37,813 nt of DNA from Lachnospiraceae bacterium UBA5895. Lineage in GTDB: Bacteria; Bacillota; Clostridia; Lachnospirales; Lachnospiraceae. Of the stretch, positions 23,021 through 31,284 are shown piece by piece. Made by a program: the position numbers and the translations under genes. Below the pieces are notes generated by a model. It did no database searches. It had not been told where the DNA came from and worked only from the letters and a program-made list of their open reading frames with translations. Position 1 is the stretch's first letter, and each line of letters starts with the position of its first letter. The DNA lies in contig DJEP01000050.1 in assembly GCA_002431915.1 (NCBI GenBank), positions 18,792-56,604 of the forward strand, given 5' to 3'.

Positions 23021-26014
23021 ATGGCGAAAATCAAAGTACATGAACTCGCAAAAGAATTAGAACTACAGAGTAAGGATATATTGAATTTTTTACAGGAAAA
23101 AGGAATTGAGGCAAAGGCAGCACAGAGCTCCTTGGAAGAGGATGCGGCAGCACTGGTGCGTAACAGCTTAGGACACAAAAAGGCAGCACCGGCACCCGCT
23201 GTGGAAAAAGAGGCTCCCGCGAAGGCGAAAAATACAAAGCCTGCTGAGGAAAAGGCACAGGAGGAGACCAAATCTCCCGAAGAGACGAAAAAGAAGAAAA
23301 AGATCATTTTCGTAAGTAACCCTCAGAATTCCAAGATGTCCGGACAGCGTCAGGGCGGACAGAACGGACAGGGACAGAGACCCGCCGGCGGACAGCGCCC
23401 GAACCAGGGACAGAACAACAGATACCAGAACAACGGTTATCAGAATAATTCTTACAACAACCGTGTGCAGGCACAGGCTCCCGTACGTCCCATTAAGCCG
23501 CTGACCCCGCCTTCTCCTACACCCAGTGTGGCAATGGTACCCGGCAATAAGGGACAGCAGCCTGCGAAAAAGCCCGCACACAACACCGCAGCAGCTGCAC
23601 AGGCTCCCGTAAAGGAGCAGGCTGCGCAGAATACCAATACTGCAGCTGCACAGGCACCTCAGAATACCCAGAACACCGCACAGGCAAGACCGGCGGACAG
23701 ACCGCAGAACAATAACCGTGACAACAGAGATGGTCGTGATAACCGTCAGGGCGGTTACGGTCAGAATAACCGTGATAATCGCGGTCAGGGCGGCTACAAC
23801 CGTGACAACAGAGATGGCAATCGTGACAATCGTCAGGGCGGCTACGGACAGGGCAACCGTCAGGGCGGACAGAACGCAAACAGAGGAGGTATGGGCAATG
23901 GCAGACCTCAGGGAGGCGGATTTAACAGACAGGGCCGTCCGGGTATGGAAGGCGGTCAGGGTGATCGCAGGAATAGCGGCAATGGTGAGCGCGGTTACGG
24001 CAATAACGGCCGCGATGGAAGAGGCAATGGCGGATCGGGTAACCGATTCGGAGATAACAGACAGAATAAAGGCTTCGCTCCGGAACCTGCAGGCAAGGAT
24101 CTTGAGAAGAAGCGCGAAGATGAAAAGAGACGTTTCAGCCAGGAGAAGGACAACAAGCGCTCCAAGAAAGACCATATCTACGAGGACGAGGATGCACTGA
24201 AGAACAAGCCCGGACGTTTCATCAAGCCGGAAAAGAAGAAGGAAGAGGTACAGGAAGAGCAGATCAAGGTGATCGTGCTGCCTGAGTCCATCACCATCAA
24301 AGAACTGGCTGAGAAGATGAAGTTACAGCCTGCAGCCATCATCAAGAAGCTGTTCTTAGAGGGCAAGGTTGTAACCGTGAACCAGGAGATCTCTTACGAA
24401 GACGCAGAAAATATTGCGATGGAATACGACATTCTCTGTGAAAAAGAGGTTAAGGTAGATGTCATCGAAGAGCTGTTAAAGGAAGATGAAGAGGATGAGG
24501 CAGATCTGGTGGAGAGACCTCCCGTAATCTGTGTTATGGGTCACGTTGACCATGGTAAGACCTCTCTGCTGGATGCCATCCGTAAGACCAATGTAACCGA
24601 TCGTGAGGCCGGTGGTATTACCCAGCATATCGGTGCTTATACCGTAAATGTGGGAGACCGTAAGATTACTTTCCTGGATACTCCCGGACACGAAGCATTT
24701 ACCGCAATGCGTATGCGTGGTGCCAATGCTACCGATATCGCTATTCTGGTAGTGGCAGCGGACGACGGCGTAATGCCTCAGACCGTAGAGGCAATTAACC
24801 ATGCGAAAGCAGCAGGGGTTGAAATCATCGTTGCTGTCAATAAGATCGATAAGCCTTCCGCAAATATTGACCGTGTAAAACAGGAACTGGCAGAGTACGA
24901 GCTGATTCCCGAGGATTGGGGCGGAAGTACCGTATTTGCACCCGTATCCGCCAAGACCGGAGATGGTATCGACCAGCTGCTTGATATGATCCTGCTGACC
25001 GCAGACATCATGGAACTCAAGGCAAACCCCAAGAGAAAGGCAAGAGGTCTGGTCATCGAGGCAGAGCTGGATAAGGGACGTGGACCCGTGGCTACCGTAC
25101 TGGTACAGAAGGGTACCCTGCATGTGGGAGATTTTATCTCCGCAGGTGTGGCACACGGTAAAGTAAGAGCCATGATCGATGATAAGGGACGCAGAGTCAG
25201 GGAAGCAGGACCTTCTACCCCCGTAGAGATTCTGGGTCTGTCTGACGTTCCCAGTGCCGGTGAGGTATTCCTGGCACATGATAATGATAAGACAGCAAAA
25301 TCCTATGCAGAGACTTACCTGGCACAGAACAAGGAGAAGATGCTGGAGGAGACCAAGGGCAGAATGTCCCTGGATGATCTGTTCAGCCAGATCCAGGAGG
25401 GTAATCTGAAAGAACTGAACCTGATCGTCAAGGCTGATGTACAGGGTAGTGTCGAGGCTGTAAAACAGTCCCTGATGAAGCTGTCCAATGATGAAGTAGT
25501 CGTAAAATGTATCCACGGCGGTGTAGGTGCCATCAATGAGTCCGATGTGTCTCTGGCAAGTGCATCCAATGCGATCATCATCGGATTCAACGTTCGTCCC
25601 GATGCGACTGCCAAGGCAACCGCAGAGAGAGAGGGTGTGGATGTACGTCTGTACAAGGTCATCTACCAGGCAATCGAAGATATCGAAGCTGCCATGAAGG
25701 GTATGCTGGATCCTGTATACGAGGAGAAGGTGATCGGTCATGCAGAGGTTCGTCAGATCTTCAAGGCATCCGCTATCGGTAACATTGCCGGTTCCTATGT
25801 TTTAGACGGTGTATTCCAGAGAGGCTGTAAGATTCGTATCACCCGTGAGGGCGAGCAGATCTTCGAGGGTAACCTTGCTTCCCTGAAGAGATTCAAGGAT
25901 GATGTGAAGGAAGTTAAGGCAGGATATGAGTGTGGTCTCGTATTCGAAGGCTTTGACAAGATGCAGGAGATGGATATCGTAGAAGCCTACATCATGGTAG
26001 AGGTACCACGGTAG
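23021..26014 (+). CDS. infB: Translation initiation factor IF-2 with a long low-complexity linker
   Basis: A 997-residue GTPase that places initiator tRNA on the 30S subunit. A first IF2-N domain occupies about 1-52. A linker of about 350 residues follows; within it, residues 100-365 are dominated by Asn, Arg, Gly and Gln with repeated N-R-D-N-R and Q-G-G-Y-G units, and an Ala/Pro/Gln section lies between. A second IF2-N domain is at about 414-477. The G domain has G1 GHVDHGKT (507-514), 'DTPGHEAF', and 'NKIDKP'. Domains III and IV end '..AYIMVEVPR'. GGAGG at 23011-23015 supports ATG 23021 over ATG 23009. It is longer than typical Bacillus IF-2 because of the linker. Confidence 0.97.
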   Translation: MAKIKVHELAKELELQSKDILNFLQEKGIEAKAAQSSLEEDAAALVRNSLGHKKAAPAPAVEKEAPAKAKNTKPAEEKAQEETKSPEETKKKKKIIFVSNPQNSKMSGQRQGGQNGQGQRPAGGQRPNQGQNNRYQNNGYQNNSYNNRVQAQAPVRPIKPLTPPSPTPSVAMVPGNKGQQPAKKPAHNTAAAAQAPVKEQAAQNTNTAAAQAPQNTQNTAQARPADRPQNNNRDNRDGRDNRQGGYGQNNRDNRGQGGYNRDNRDGNRDNRQGGYGQGNRQGGQNANRGGMGNGRPQGGGFNRQGRPGMEGGQGDRRNSGNGERGYGNNGRDGRGNGGSGNRFGDNRQNKGFAPEPAGKDLEKKREDEKRRFSQEKDNKRSKKDHIYEDEDALKNKPGRFIKPEKKKEEVQEEQIKVIVLPESITIKELAEKMKLQPAAIIKKLFLEGKVVTVNQEISYEDAENIAMEYDILCEKEVKVDVIEELLKEDEEDEADLVERPPVICVMGHVDHGKTSLLDAIRKTNVTDREAGGITQHIGAYTVNVGDRKITFLDTPGHEAFTAMRMRGANATDIAILVVAADDGVMPQTVEAINHAKAAGVEIIVAVNKIDKPSANIDRVKQELAEYELIPEDWGGSTVFAPVSAKTGDGIDQLLDMILLTADIMELKANPKRKARGLVIEAELDKGRGPVATVLVQKGTLHVGDFISAGVAHGKVRAMIDDKGRRVREAGPSTPVEILGLSDVPSAGEVFLAHDNDKTAKSYAETYLAQNKEKMLEETKGRMSLDDLFSQIQEGNLKELNLIVKADVQGSVEAVKQSLMKLSNDEVVVKCIHGGVGAINESDVSLASASNAIIIGFNVRPDATAKATAEREGVDVRLYKVIYQAIEDIEAAMKGMLDPVYEEKVIGHAEVRQIFKASAIGNIAGSYVLDGVFQRGCKIRITREGEQIFEGNLASLKRFKDDVKEVKAGYECGLVFEGFDKMQEMDIVEAYIMVEVPR

Positions 26015-26019
26015 GGAGT

Positions 26020-26147
26020 TATTCTAAGATTACAAAATACGTAATCTAAGAATAGCCAGACCCTGCCGGGAAGATTCGCACAGCGAATCTTCCGGCGTGT
26101 TTCGGCGCATCCGTTCGCAGAAGCAGGAGTATTCCGCCTGCGGATGC
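26020..26147 (+). repeat. Three stacked hairpins between infB and rbfA
   Basis: A perfect 14-bp stem (26020-26033 with 26041-26054, 7-nt loop) begins six bases after the infB stop. It is followed by a 14-bp stem with one bulged G (26065-26079 with 26083-26096, loop ACA). A third structure is closed by GCATCCG/CGGATGC (26107-26113/26141-26147) and can alternatively pair GCAGG/CCTGC inside. There is no clear T-run after any stem. The second stem is strong enough to pause or protect RNA and could set the infB:rbfA message ratio. Confidence 0.65.
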
Positions 26148-26190
26148 TTGCTTACCGATATTAGCAGGTAAAAATTAAGAAGGAATAAGA

Positions 26191-26613
26191 ATGAGAAAGA
26201 ATAGTGTGAAAAATACCCGTGTCAACGGGGAAGTACAGCGCGTTTTGGCTGAGATCATCAGGGGCGGTCTTAAGGACCCCCGGATCAGTCCCTGGACCAG
26301 CGTCGTTGCTGTGGAAGTGGCACCGGATTTAAAAAGCTGTAAGGCATGGATCAGCGTTCTGGGAGACGAGGAAGTCAGAAAGTCTACCCTGCAGGGATTG
26401 AAGAGTGCCGAAGGCTATATCCGCAGAGAGCTGGCCAGAACCATTAATCTGCGCAATACTCCGGATATCACTTTCGTGATGGATCAGTCCATCGAATACG
26501 GTGTCAACATGTCCCATAAGATCGATGAAGTCATCGCTGCGGATGAACAGGCACAGAAGCCGGAAAATGAAGTCTGGGAAACTACCGAAGAGACAGAGGA
26601 AGGTGACGAATAA
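26191..26613 (+). CDS. rbfA: Ribosome-binding factor A RbfA
   Basis: A 140-residue KH-like 30S maturation factor. Family features are 'RVNGEVQRVLAEIIRGGLKDPRI' in split form at the N-terminus, 'DLKSCKAWISVLG', 'IRRELARTINLRNTPDI' and 'DQSIEYGVNMSHKIDEV'. The last 20 residues form an acidic tail. AAGGAA precedes ATG 26191. The stop overlaps the next start (TAATG), coupling it to the DHH gene. Confidence 0.94.
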   Translation: MRKNSVKNTRVNGEVQRVLAEIIRGGLKDPRISPWTSVVAVEVAPDLKSCKAWISVLGDEEVRKSTLQGLKSAEGYIRRELARTINLRNTPDITFVMDQSIEYGVNMSHKIDEVIAADEQAQKPENEVWETTEETEEGDE

Positions 26614-27569
26614 TGGATTTGCGTGAAGAATGTCTGGGTGCGAAGAAAATCGGCATCAGCGGACATATTCGTCCCGACGGAGACTGCGTGGGCGTATGTC
26701 TGTCCTTACAGATGTACCTGCGGAAGCTCCTTCCCGAAGCGAAAGTTACCGTATATTTACAGAAGCCTTCCGAAGAGTTTTCCTATCTGAAGGGATACGA
26801 TGGGATCCAGACAGAGTGTCCGGAGCAGGATCCTTTTGATGTATATTTTGCACTGGATTGCAGCGGGGACAGACTGGGAGATGCGGAGAAATATTTTCAG
26901 AATGCGAAAAAGAAGATTAACATCGATCATCACATCAGTAATTCCGGCTGCGGTGATGTAAATCTCGTCCGCCCGGAGGTGGGCAGTGCATGTGAGGTAC
27001 TGTATCATATCATGGATGCGGAGCTCATCGACAGAGATATTGCGGAAGCATTGTATACCGGCATCATCCATGATACCGGAGTATTCCAGTATTCCAATAC
27101 GACACCGGAGACATTGCAGGCAGCAGCATTTCTGATCTCCTTCGGATTCAACTTTCCGAAGCTGATTGAAGAAAGCTTTTACCAGAAGACATATCTGCAG
27201 AGCCAGATCATGGGCAGAGCATTGATGGAGAGCATCCGTTTCATGGACGGCCGCTGCATCGTAAGCATGGTGGACCGCAAGACCATGGAGTTCTACAATG
27301 CAGTACCGGGAGATCTGGACGGCATTGTGAACCAACTGCGCAATATTAAAGGAATCGATTGTGCGATTTTCATGTATGAGACCGGTGTACTGGAGTACAA
27401 GGTCAGCATGCGTTCCAACGAAAAGGTAGATGTGGCGAGGGTGGCTTCTTACTTTGGCGGCGGCGGACATGTACGTGCCGCAGGCTGCACCATGAAGGGA
27501 ACTTTCCACGACTGCATCAATAATTTGTCACTGCACATCGATAAGCAACTGCGGGGAGAACAGGATTAA
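26613..27569 (+). CDS. nrnA: DHH-family phosphoesterase, NrnA-like oligoribonuclease/pAp phosphatase
   Basis: A 318-residue cytoplasmic enzyme that in characterised relatives degrades nanoRNA from the end and dephosphorylates 3'-phosphoadenosine 5'-phosphate. Metal-binding motifs are visible: 'GHIRPDGDCVG' (DxD), 'FALDCSG', 'NIDHHISN' (the DHH) and 'IIHDTGVFQYSNT'. The C-terminal DHHA1 domain has 'FGGGGHVRAAG'. The length is normal. It overlaps rbfA by one base upstream and truB by one base downstream (both TAATG), so all three are translationally linked. This place between rbfA and truB is standard in Firmicutes. Confidence 0.9.
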   Translation: MDLREECLGAKKIGISGHIRPDGDCVGVCLSLQMYLRKLLPEAKVTVYLQKPSEEFSYLKGYDGIQTECPEQDPFDVYFALDCSGDRLGDAEKYFQNAKKKINIDHHISNSGCGDVNLVRPEVGSACEVLYHIMDAELIDRDIAEALYTGIIHDTGVFQYSNTTPETLQAAAFLISFGFNFPKLIEESFYQKTYLQSQIMGRALMESIRFMDGRCIVSMVDRKTMEFYNAVPGDLDGIVNQLRNIKGIDCAIFMYETGVLEYKVSMRSNEKVDVARVASYFGGGGHVRAAGCTMKGTFHDCINNLSLHIDKQLRGEQD

Positions 27570-28483
27570 TGGACGGCATCATCAATGTATACAAAGAAGC
27601 AGGCTTTACCTCCCATGATGTGGTGGCAAAGCTTCGTGGGATCTGCCGACAGAAAAAGATAGGGCACACAGGTACACTGGATCCACAGGCTACCGGTGTG
27701 CTCCCTGTATGTCTGGGGAGTGCTACCAGAGCATGCGAAATGCTGACGGACAGGACCAAGGAATATGTGGCAGAACTTTTACTGGGGCAGATCACAGATA
27801 CCCAGGATACCACGGGAACCGTTCTGGAAGAACGGGAAGTAGCGGTGGATGAGGCACAGGTACGTGAAGCGATCGCAGGCTTTGTCGGTGGTTATGACCA
27901 GATTCCGCCTATGTATTCCGCACTGAAGGTCAATGGGAAAAAGCTCTATGAGCTTGCCCGAGCGGGCAGGCAAGTGGAGCGTCAGGCAAGACATGTGGAT
28001 CTGCCTGCCATTGAGATTCTGGAAATAAAGCTTCCCGTGGTAAAATTCCGTGTGGAATGCTCCAAGGGAACCTACATCCGCAGTCTCTGTGCCGATATCG
28101 GCGAGAAGCTTGGCTGCGGTGGTACCATGCAGAGTCTCGTCCGTACCAGAGTCGGAGAGTTCAGACTTACGGATGCTCTGACCTTAGGACAGCTGCAGGA
28201 ACTTCGGGATACGGACAGACTAGAGGAGGCATTGCTTCCCACGGACCGTATTTTTGCAGAGTTTAATGCATTACATGTAGAAGAAAAATGGCGGAAACTG
28301 ATCGATAACGGGAATGCTTTTTATCCGGGACAGACCTTGGAGCAGACCATTTCTCCGGCGGGAGAATGGGTGCGCGTCTACAGAGAGGACGACAGCTTCG
28401 TGGGCATCTATGCGTATGATGCGGCAAAAGAGTGGTACAAGCCCGTGAAGATCTTCCCAAGCAACATAGAAAGCAGGAAATAG
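27569..28483 (+). CDS. truB: tRNA pseudouridine(55) synthase TruB
   Basis: A 304-residue enzyme that makes pseudouridine 55 in the T arm of tRNA. The catalytic Asp is in 'KIGHTGTLDPQATGVLPV', with 'TKEYVAELLLG', 'QIPPMYSALKVNGKKLYEL' and 'CSKGTYIRSLCADIG' as further family motifs. A C-terminal extension of about 70 residues carries a PUA-like section ('GEWVRVYREDDSFVGIY'). The start is coupled to nrnA (TAATG). The stop lies 2 bp before the ribF start. Confidence 0.95.
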   Translation: MDGIINVYKEAGFTSHDVVAKLRGICRQKKIGHTGTLDPQATGVLPVCLGSATRACEMLTDRTKEYVAELLLGQITDTQDTTGTVLEEREVAVDEAQVREAIAGFVGGYDQIPPMYSALKVNGKKLYELARAGRQVERQARHVDLPAIEILEIKLPVVKFRVECSKGTYIRSLCADIGEKLGCGGTMQSLVRTRVGEFRLTDALTLGQLQELRDTDRLEEALLPTDRIFAEFNALHVEEKWRKLIDNGNAFYPGQTLEQTISPAGEWVRVYREDDSFVGIYAYDAAKEWYKPVKIFPSNIESRK

Positions 28484-28485
28484 AC

Positions 28486-29397
28486 TTGGAAATCATTGCA
28501 GGAACAACAGACTTTTATCTGGAAAAAGATACAGCGGTAGCCATCGGCAAATTTGACGGCGTGCACCTGGGACACAGAAGACTCTTAGAGGAGATTCTGA
28601 ACAGGAAAAAGAACGGACTGGCGGCATGTGTGTTCACTTTCGAACCCACACCGGCGGTACTGTTCGGATTGTCTGACGGCAAAGAACTGACGACAAGAGA
28701 GGAAAAAAGACGGCTGTTTGAGCGGCTGGGAATCGATATCCTGATTGAATTCCCCCTGACGAAAGAGACCGCAGCCACAGAGCCGGAGCGTTTTGTGACG
28801 GAGATTCTGGCGAAGCAGATGAATACCCGTTTTGTGGCAGCCGGTGAAGACCTGTCCTTTGGTAAAAACGGTGCGGGCAATGCCGAACTTTTAGAGAAAA
28901 TGGCTCCGCAGTTAGGCTTTTGCGTTCAGACCATAGAGAAGATCGAGGTGGACGGCATCGAAGTCAGCTCCACTTATATCCGTAAACTGGTGGAAGAGGG
29001 ACGGATGGAAGAGGCAGAAAAGATGCTGGGAATGGCATATACGTTAGTGGGAATGGTGGAGCATGGCAATCATATCGGTCGTACCCTGGGATTCCCCACG
29101 GTGAATCTTTTGCCGCCCGCAGGCAAGCTTCTGCCGCCCAACGGCGTCTATTATGCGGCGGTCCGTTATGAGGGAAAAGTCTACAAGGCTATCAGCAATG
29201 TGGGGACCAAACCGACCGTTTCTTCTGAAAAAGTGATGGGAGTGGAATCCTATCTGTACGATTTTGATCAGGACATCTATGGACAGGAGATCGAAGTGGC
29301 ATTAAAAAGCTTTCGGCGCCCGGAACGCAGATTCGGATCTTTGGAAGAACTTAAGAAGCAGTTGGATCTGGATATTGCGGATGGTCGAAACGCGTAG
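28486..29397 (+). CDS. ribF: Bifunctional riboflavin kinase/FAD synthetase RibF
   Basis: A 303-residue enzyme converting riboflavin to FMN and FMN to FAD. The N-terminal nucleotidyltransferase half has 'IGKFDGVHLGHRRLL' and 'VSSTYIRKLVEEG'. The C-terminal kinase half has 'GRTLGFPTVNLLPP', 'PPNGVYYAAV' and 'GVESYLYDFDQDIYG'. I set the start at TTG 28486 with AGGAAA at 28476-28480; the frame is open upstream into truB, but those residues do not fit the family. It is the last gene of the translation operon. FAD from this enzyme would serve flavoproteins such as the hydrogenase partner, though no direct link is implied. Confidence 0.93.
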   Translation: MEIIAGTTDFYLEKDTAVAIGKFDGVHLGHRRLLEEILNRKKNGLAACVFTFEPTPAVLFGLSDGKELTTREEKRRLFERLGIDILIEFPLTKETAATEPERFVTEILAKQMNTRFVAAGEDLSFGKNGAGNAELLEKMAPQLGFCVQTIEKIEVDGIEVSSTYIRKLVEEGRMEEAEKMLGMAYTLVGMVEHGNHIGRTLGFPTVNLLPPAGKLLPPNGVYYAAVRYEGKVYKAISNVGTKPTVSSEKVMGVESYLYDFDQDIYGQEIEVALKSFRRPERRFGSLEELKKQLDLDIADGRNA

Positions 29398-29433
29398 GAA
29401 AAGAAATATTTTGCACGAAAACGACGAAAGAGC

Positions 29434-29520
29434 GTAAAACTTCGTAAAGTAATGTAAAAGAAAAGTAAAGAAAAGCAAAATATTCATTGCAAGTTTTAAA
29501 TCTATTTCGTAAAATATAGT
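29434..29520 (+). promoter_or_regulatory. PHO-box-like array and weak promoter of the second Na/Pi cotransporter
   Basis: GTAAA units (TTTAC on the other strand) begin at 29434, 29444, 29454 and 29465, a spacing of 10-11 bp, with further GTAAA at 29509, 29528 and 29540. A -10-like TATAGT lies at 29515-29520 without a good -35, as expected for an activator-dependent promoter. The units are inverted relative to those upstream of pstS. Confidence 0.5.
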
Positions 29521-29575
29521 TTGGATTGTAAATGAGTTTGTAAAGATTTAGGCAAGAGAGATAGAGGGATTTAGA

Positions 29576-31228
29576 ATGAGCTTTGAAACAATACTGACAA
29601 TGGCCGGAGGTCTGGGACTGTTTTTGTTCGGAATGGAACTGATGAGTGATTCCATTGAGAAAGTAGCAGGTGCCAGACTTCGTCGTATTCTGGAGATCTT
29701 TACCACGAACCGTTTCATGGGCATGATCGTGGGTATCATTCTTACCGGTATCATCCAGTCTTCCTCGGCATGTACGGTCATGGTCGTCAGCTTCGTTAAC
29801 TCTGGTCTGATGAATCTGTATCAGGCAGCGGGAGTTATCCTCGGTGCCAACATCGGTACCACCATTACCTCACAGCTGGTATCATTTAATTTATCGAAAA
29901 TAGCACCGCTGATCTTATTAGTAGGTGTGGTCGTGATGATGTTCACGAAAAAAGAAAAAGTCCGCAAGGTGGCGGAAGTGGTCGTCGGCTTCGGTATTCT
30001 GTTCGTGGGACTCAGCACCATGTCCCGGGCAATGGCCAACATGAAGAACGAACCTCAGGTAGTGAATCTTTTGATGTCTCTGAAGAATCCGTTCCTGGCA
30101 ACCCTGATGGGATTTGCCCTGACTGCAGTGATTCAGAGCTCTTCCGTTACGGTCAGCATTGTACTTTTGCTGGCAAACCAGGATCTGTTACCGTTACCGA
30201 TTACGCTGTATATTATTTTAGGCTGTAATATCGGTGCCTGTGCTACCGCAATGTTAGCGTCATTAAGTGGTAAAAAGGACGCGAAGAGAGCAGCGCTGAT
30301 TCATCTGCTGTTCAATGTCATCGGTACCGTGATTATCTATATTGCATTGTTCGTGGCAGGCGATCAGATCGTAGAGCTGATCAAGTCAATCTCCGCGGAT
30401 AACGGAAGATTTGTGGCAAATGCCCATACCCTGATTAAAATCACGCAGGTAATCCTGTTGTTCCCGTTTACCGGCTGGCTGGTGAAGATGACCTACCTGA
30501 TCGTACCCGGAGAGGACCAGAAGGTTGGCTACAGAGAGAACTATCAGTTAAAATATATCGGCGACAAGGTAGTCTTCAATCCAGCCACCGCAGTGGTAGA
30601 GGTAGTCAAGGAGCTGGAGCGTATGGCTTCCCTGGCGGAGGAAAATTTAAACCGTGCCATGAATGCGCTGATCACATTGGATGAAGAGGATATTGAAGAA
30701 GTCTACGAGGTAGAGAAAAATATTAACTTCCTGAATCATGCCATTACGGATTATATGGTGAAGATCAACCAGACCACACTGCCCATTGAAGACCTGAACA
30801 GCCTGGGTGCCCTGTTCCATGTGGTAAATGATATCGAGCGAATCGGCGACCACGCGGAGAACATTGCGGATGCCGCCAGACAGCGTAAGGAGGAAGGCAT
30901 CTCCATCAGTAAGGAAGCTCAGAAGGAACTGGGAGATATGCTGGAGATGGTCAATAAAATCATCCGTTATGCGATAGAGATGTTTGCCAAGAGTGATGAG
31001 ACACATATGCAGGAGATCGTAACCCTGGAGGATCAGGTGGATGAGAAGGAGAGGGAGCTTCAGAAGAAACATGTGGAGCGTCTGACCAAGGGCGAGTGTT
31101 CTCCAGAAGCCGGTATGATCTTCTCCGATATCGTATCCGGTCTGGAGAGAGTCGCAGACCATGCCACCAACATTGCATTTGCCATTACCACAGAAGAGGA
31201 AATGGACGAAGGCAAGGTAAACAACTAG
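29576..31228 (+). CDS. Na/Pi cotransporter family protein with PhoU-like tail, second copy
   Basis: A 550-residue paralogue of the protein at 7186-9006, with the same layout. The membrane half has two family repeats, 'GIIQSSSACTVMVV' and 'AVIQSSSVTVSIVL', with 'GANIGTTIT' and 'GCNIGACATAM'. The C-terminal half (about 345-540) is PhoU-like: 'NDIERIGDHAENIADAA' and 'GLERVADHATNIAFAI'. GAGGGATTTAG precedes ATG 29576. It is about 55 residues shorter than the first copy, mostly at the C-terminus. It stands alone between the translation operon and a bidirectional terminator, and its promoter region has PHO-box-like repeats, so it is probably part of the same phosphate regulon. Confidence 0.92.
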   Translation: MSFETILTMAGGLGLFLFGMELMSDSIEKVAGARLRRILEIFTTNRFMGMIVGIILTGIIQSSSACTVMVVSFVNSGLMNLYQAAGVILGANIGTTITSQLVSFNLSKIAPLILLVGVVVMMFTKKEKVRKVAEVVVGFGILFVGLSTMSRAMANMKNEPQVVNLLMSLKNPFLATLMGFALTAVIQSSSVTVSIVLLLANQDLLPLPITLYIILGCNIGACATAMLASLSGKKDAKRAALIHLLFNVIGTVIIYIALFVAGDQIVELIKSISADNGRFVANAHTLIKITQVILLFPFTGWLVKMTYLIVPGEDQKVGYRENYQLKYIGDKVVFNPATAVVEVVKELERMASLAEENLNRAMNALITLDEEDIEEVYEVEKNINFLNHAITDYMVKINQTTLPIEDLNSLGALFHVVNDIERIGDHAENIADAARQRKEEGISISKEAQKELGDMLEMVNKIIRYAIEMFAKSDETHMQEIVTLEDQVDEKERELQKKHVERLTKGECSPEAGMIFSDIVSGLERVADHATNIAFAITTEEEMDEGKVNN

Positions 31229-31247
31229 AAGATAAGGTAGAAGTTAC

Positions 31248-31280
31248 AAAGGCTGCCCCCACATATGTGGGACAGCCTTT
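31248..31280. terminator. Bidirectional terminator between convergent genes
   Basis: AAAGGCTG..CCCACAT (31248-31264) pairs with ATGTGGG..CAGCCTTTT (31265-31280). A-run on one side and T-run on the other allow termination on both strands, of the Na/Pi gene from the left and the binding-protein gene from the right. Confidence 0.9.
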
Positions 31281-31284
31281 TGAA

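Noticed and set aside
23168..24175. Long minus-strand open frame (335 codons) opposite infB
   Set aside because: It is the reverse of the repetitive IF-2 linker, hydrophobic only because of the complementary codons; no ribosome site and infB is certain.
24476..25741. 421-codon minus-strand frame opposite the IF-2 G domain
   Set aside because: Shadow of a highly conserved gene; the product is rich in Cys, His and Tyr and matches no family I know.
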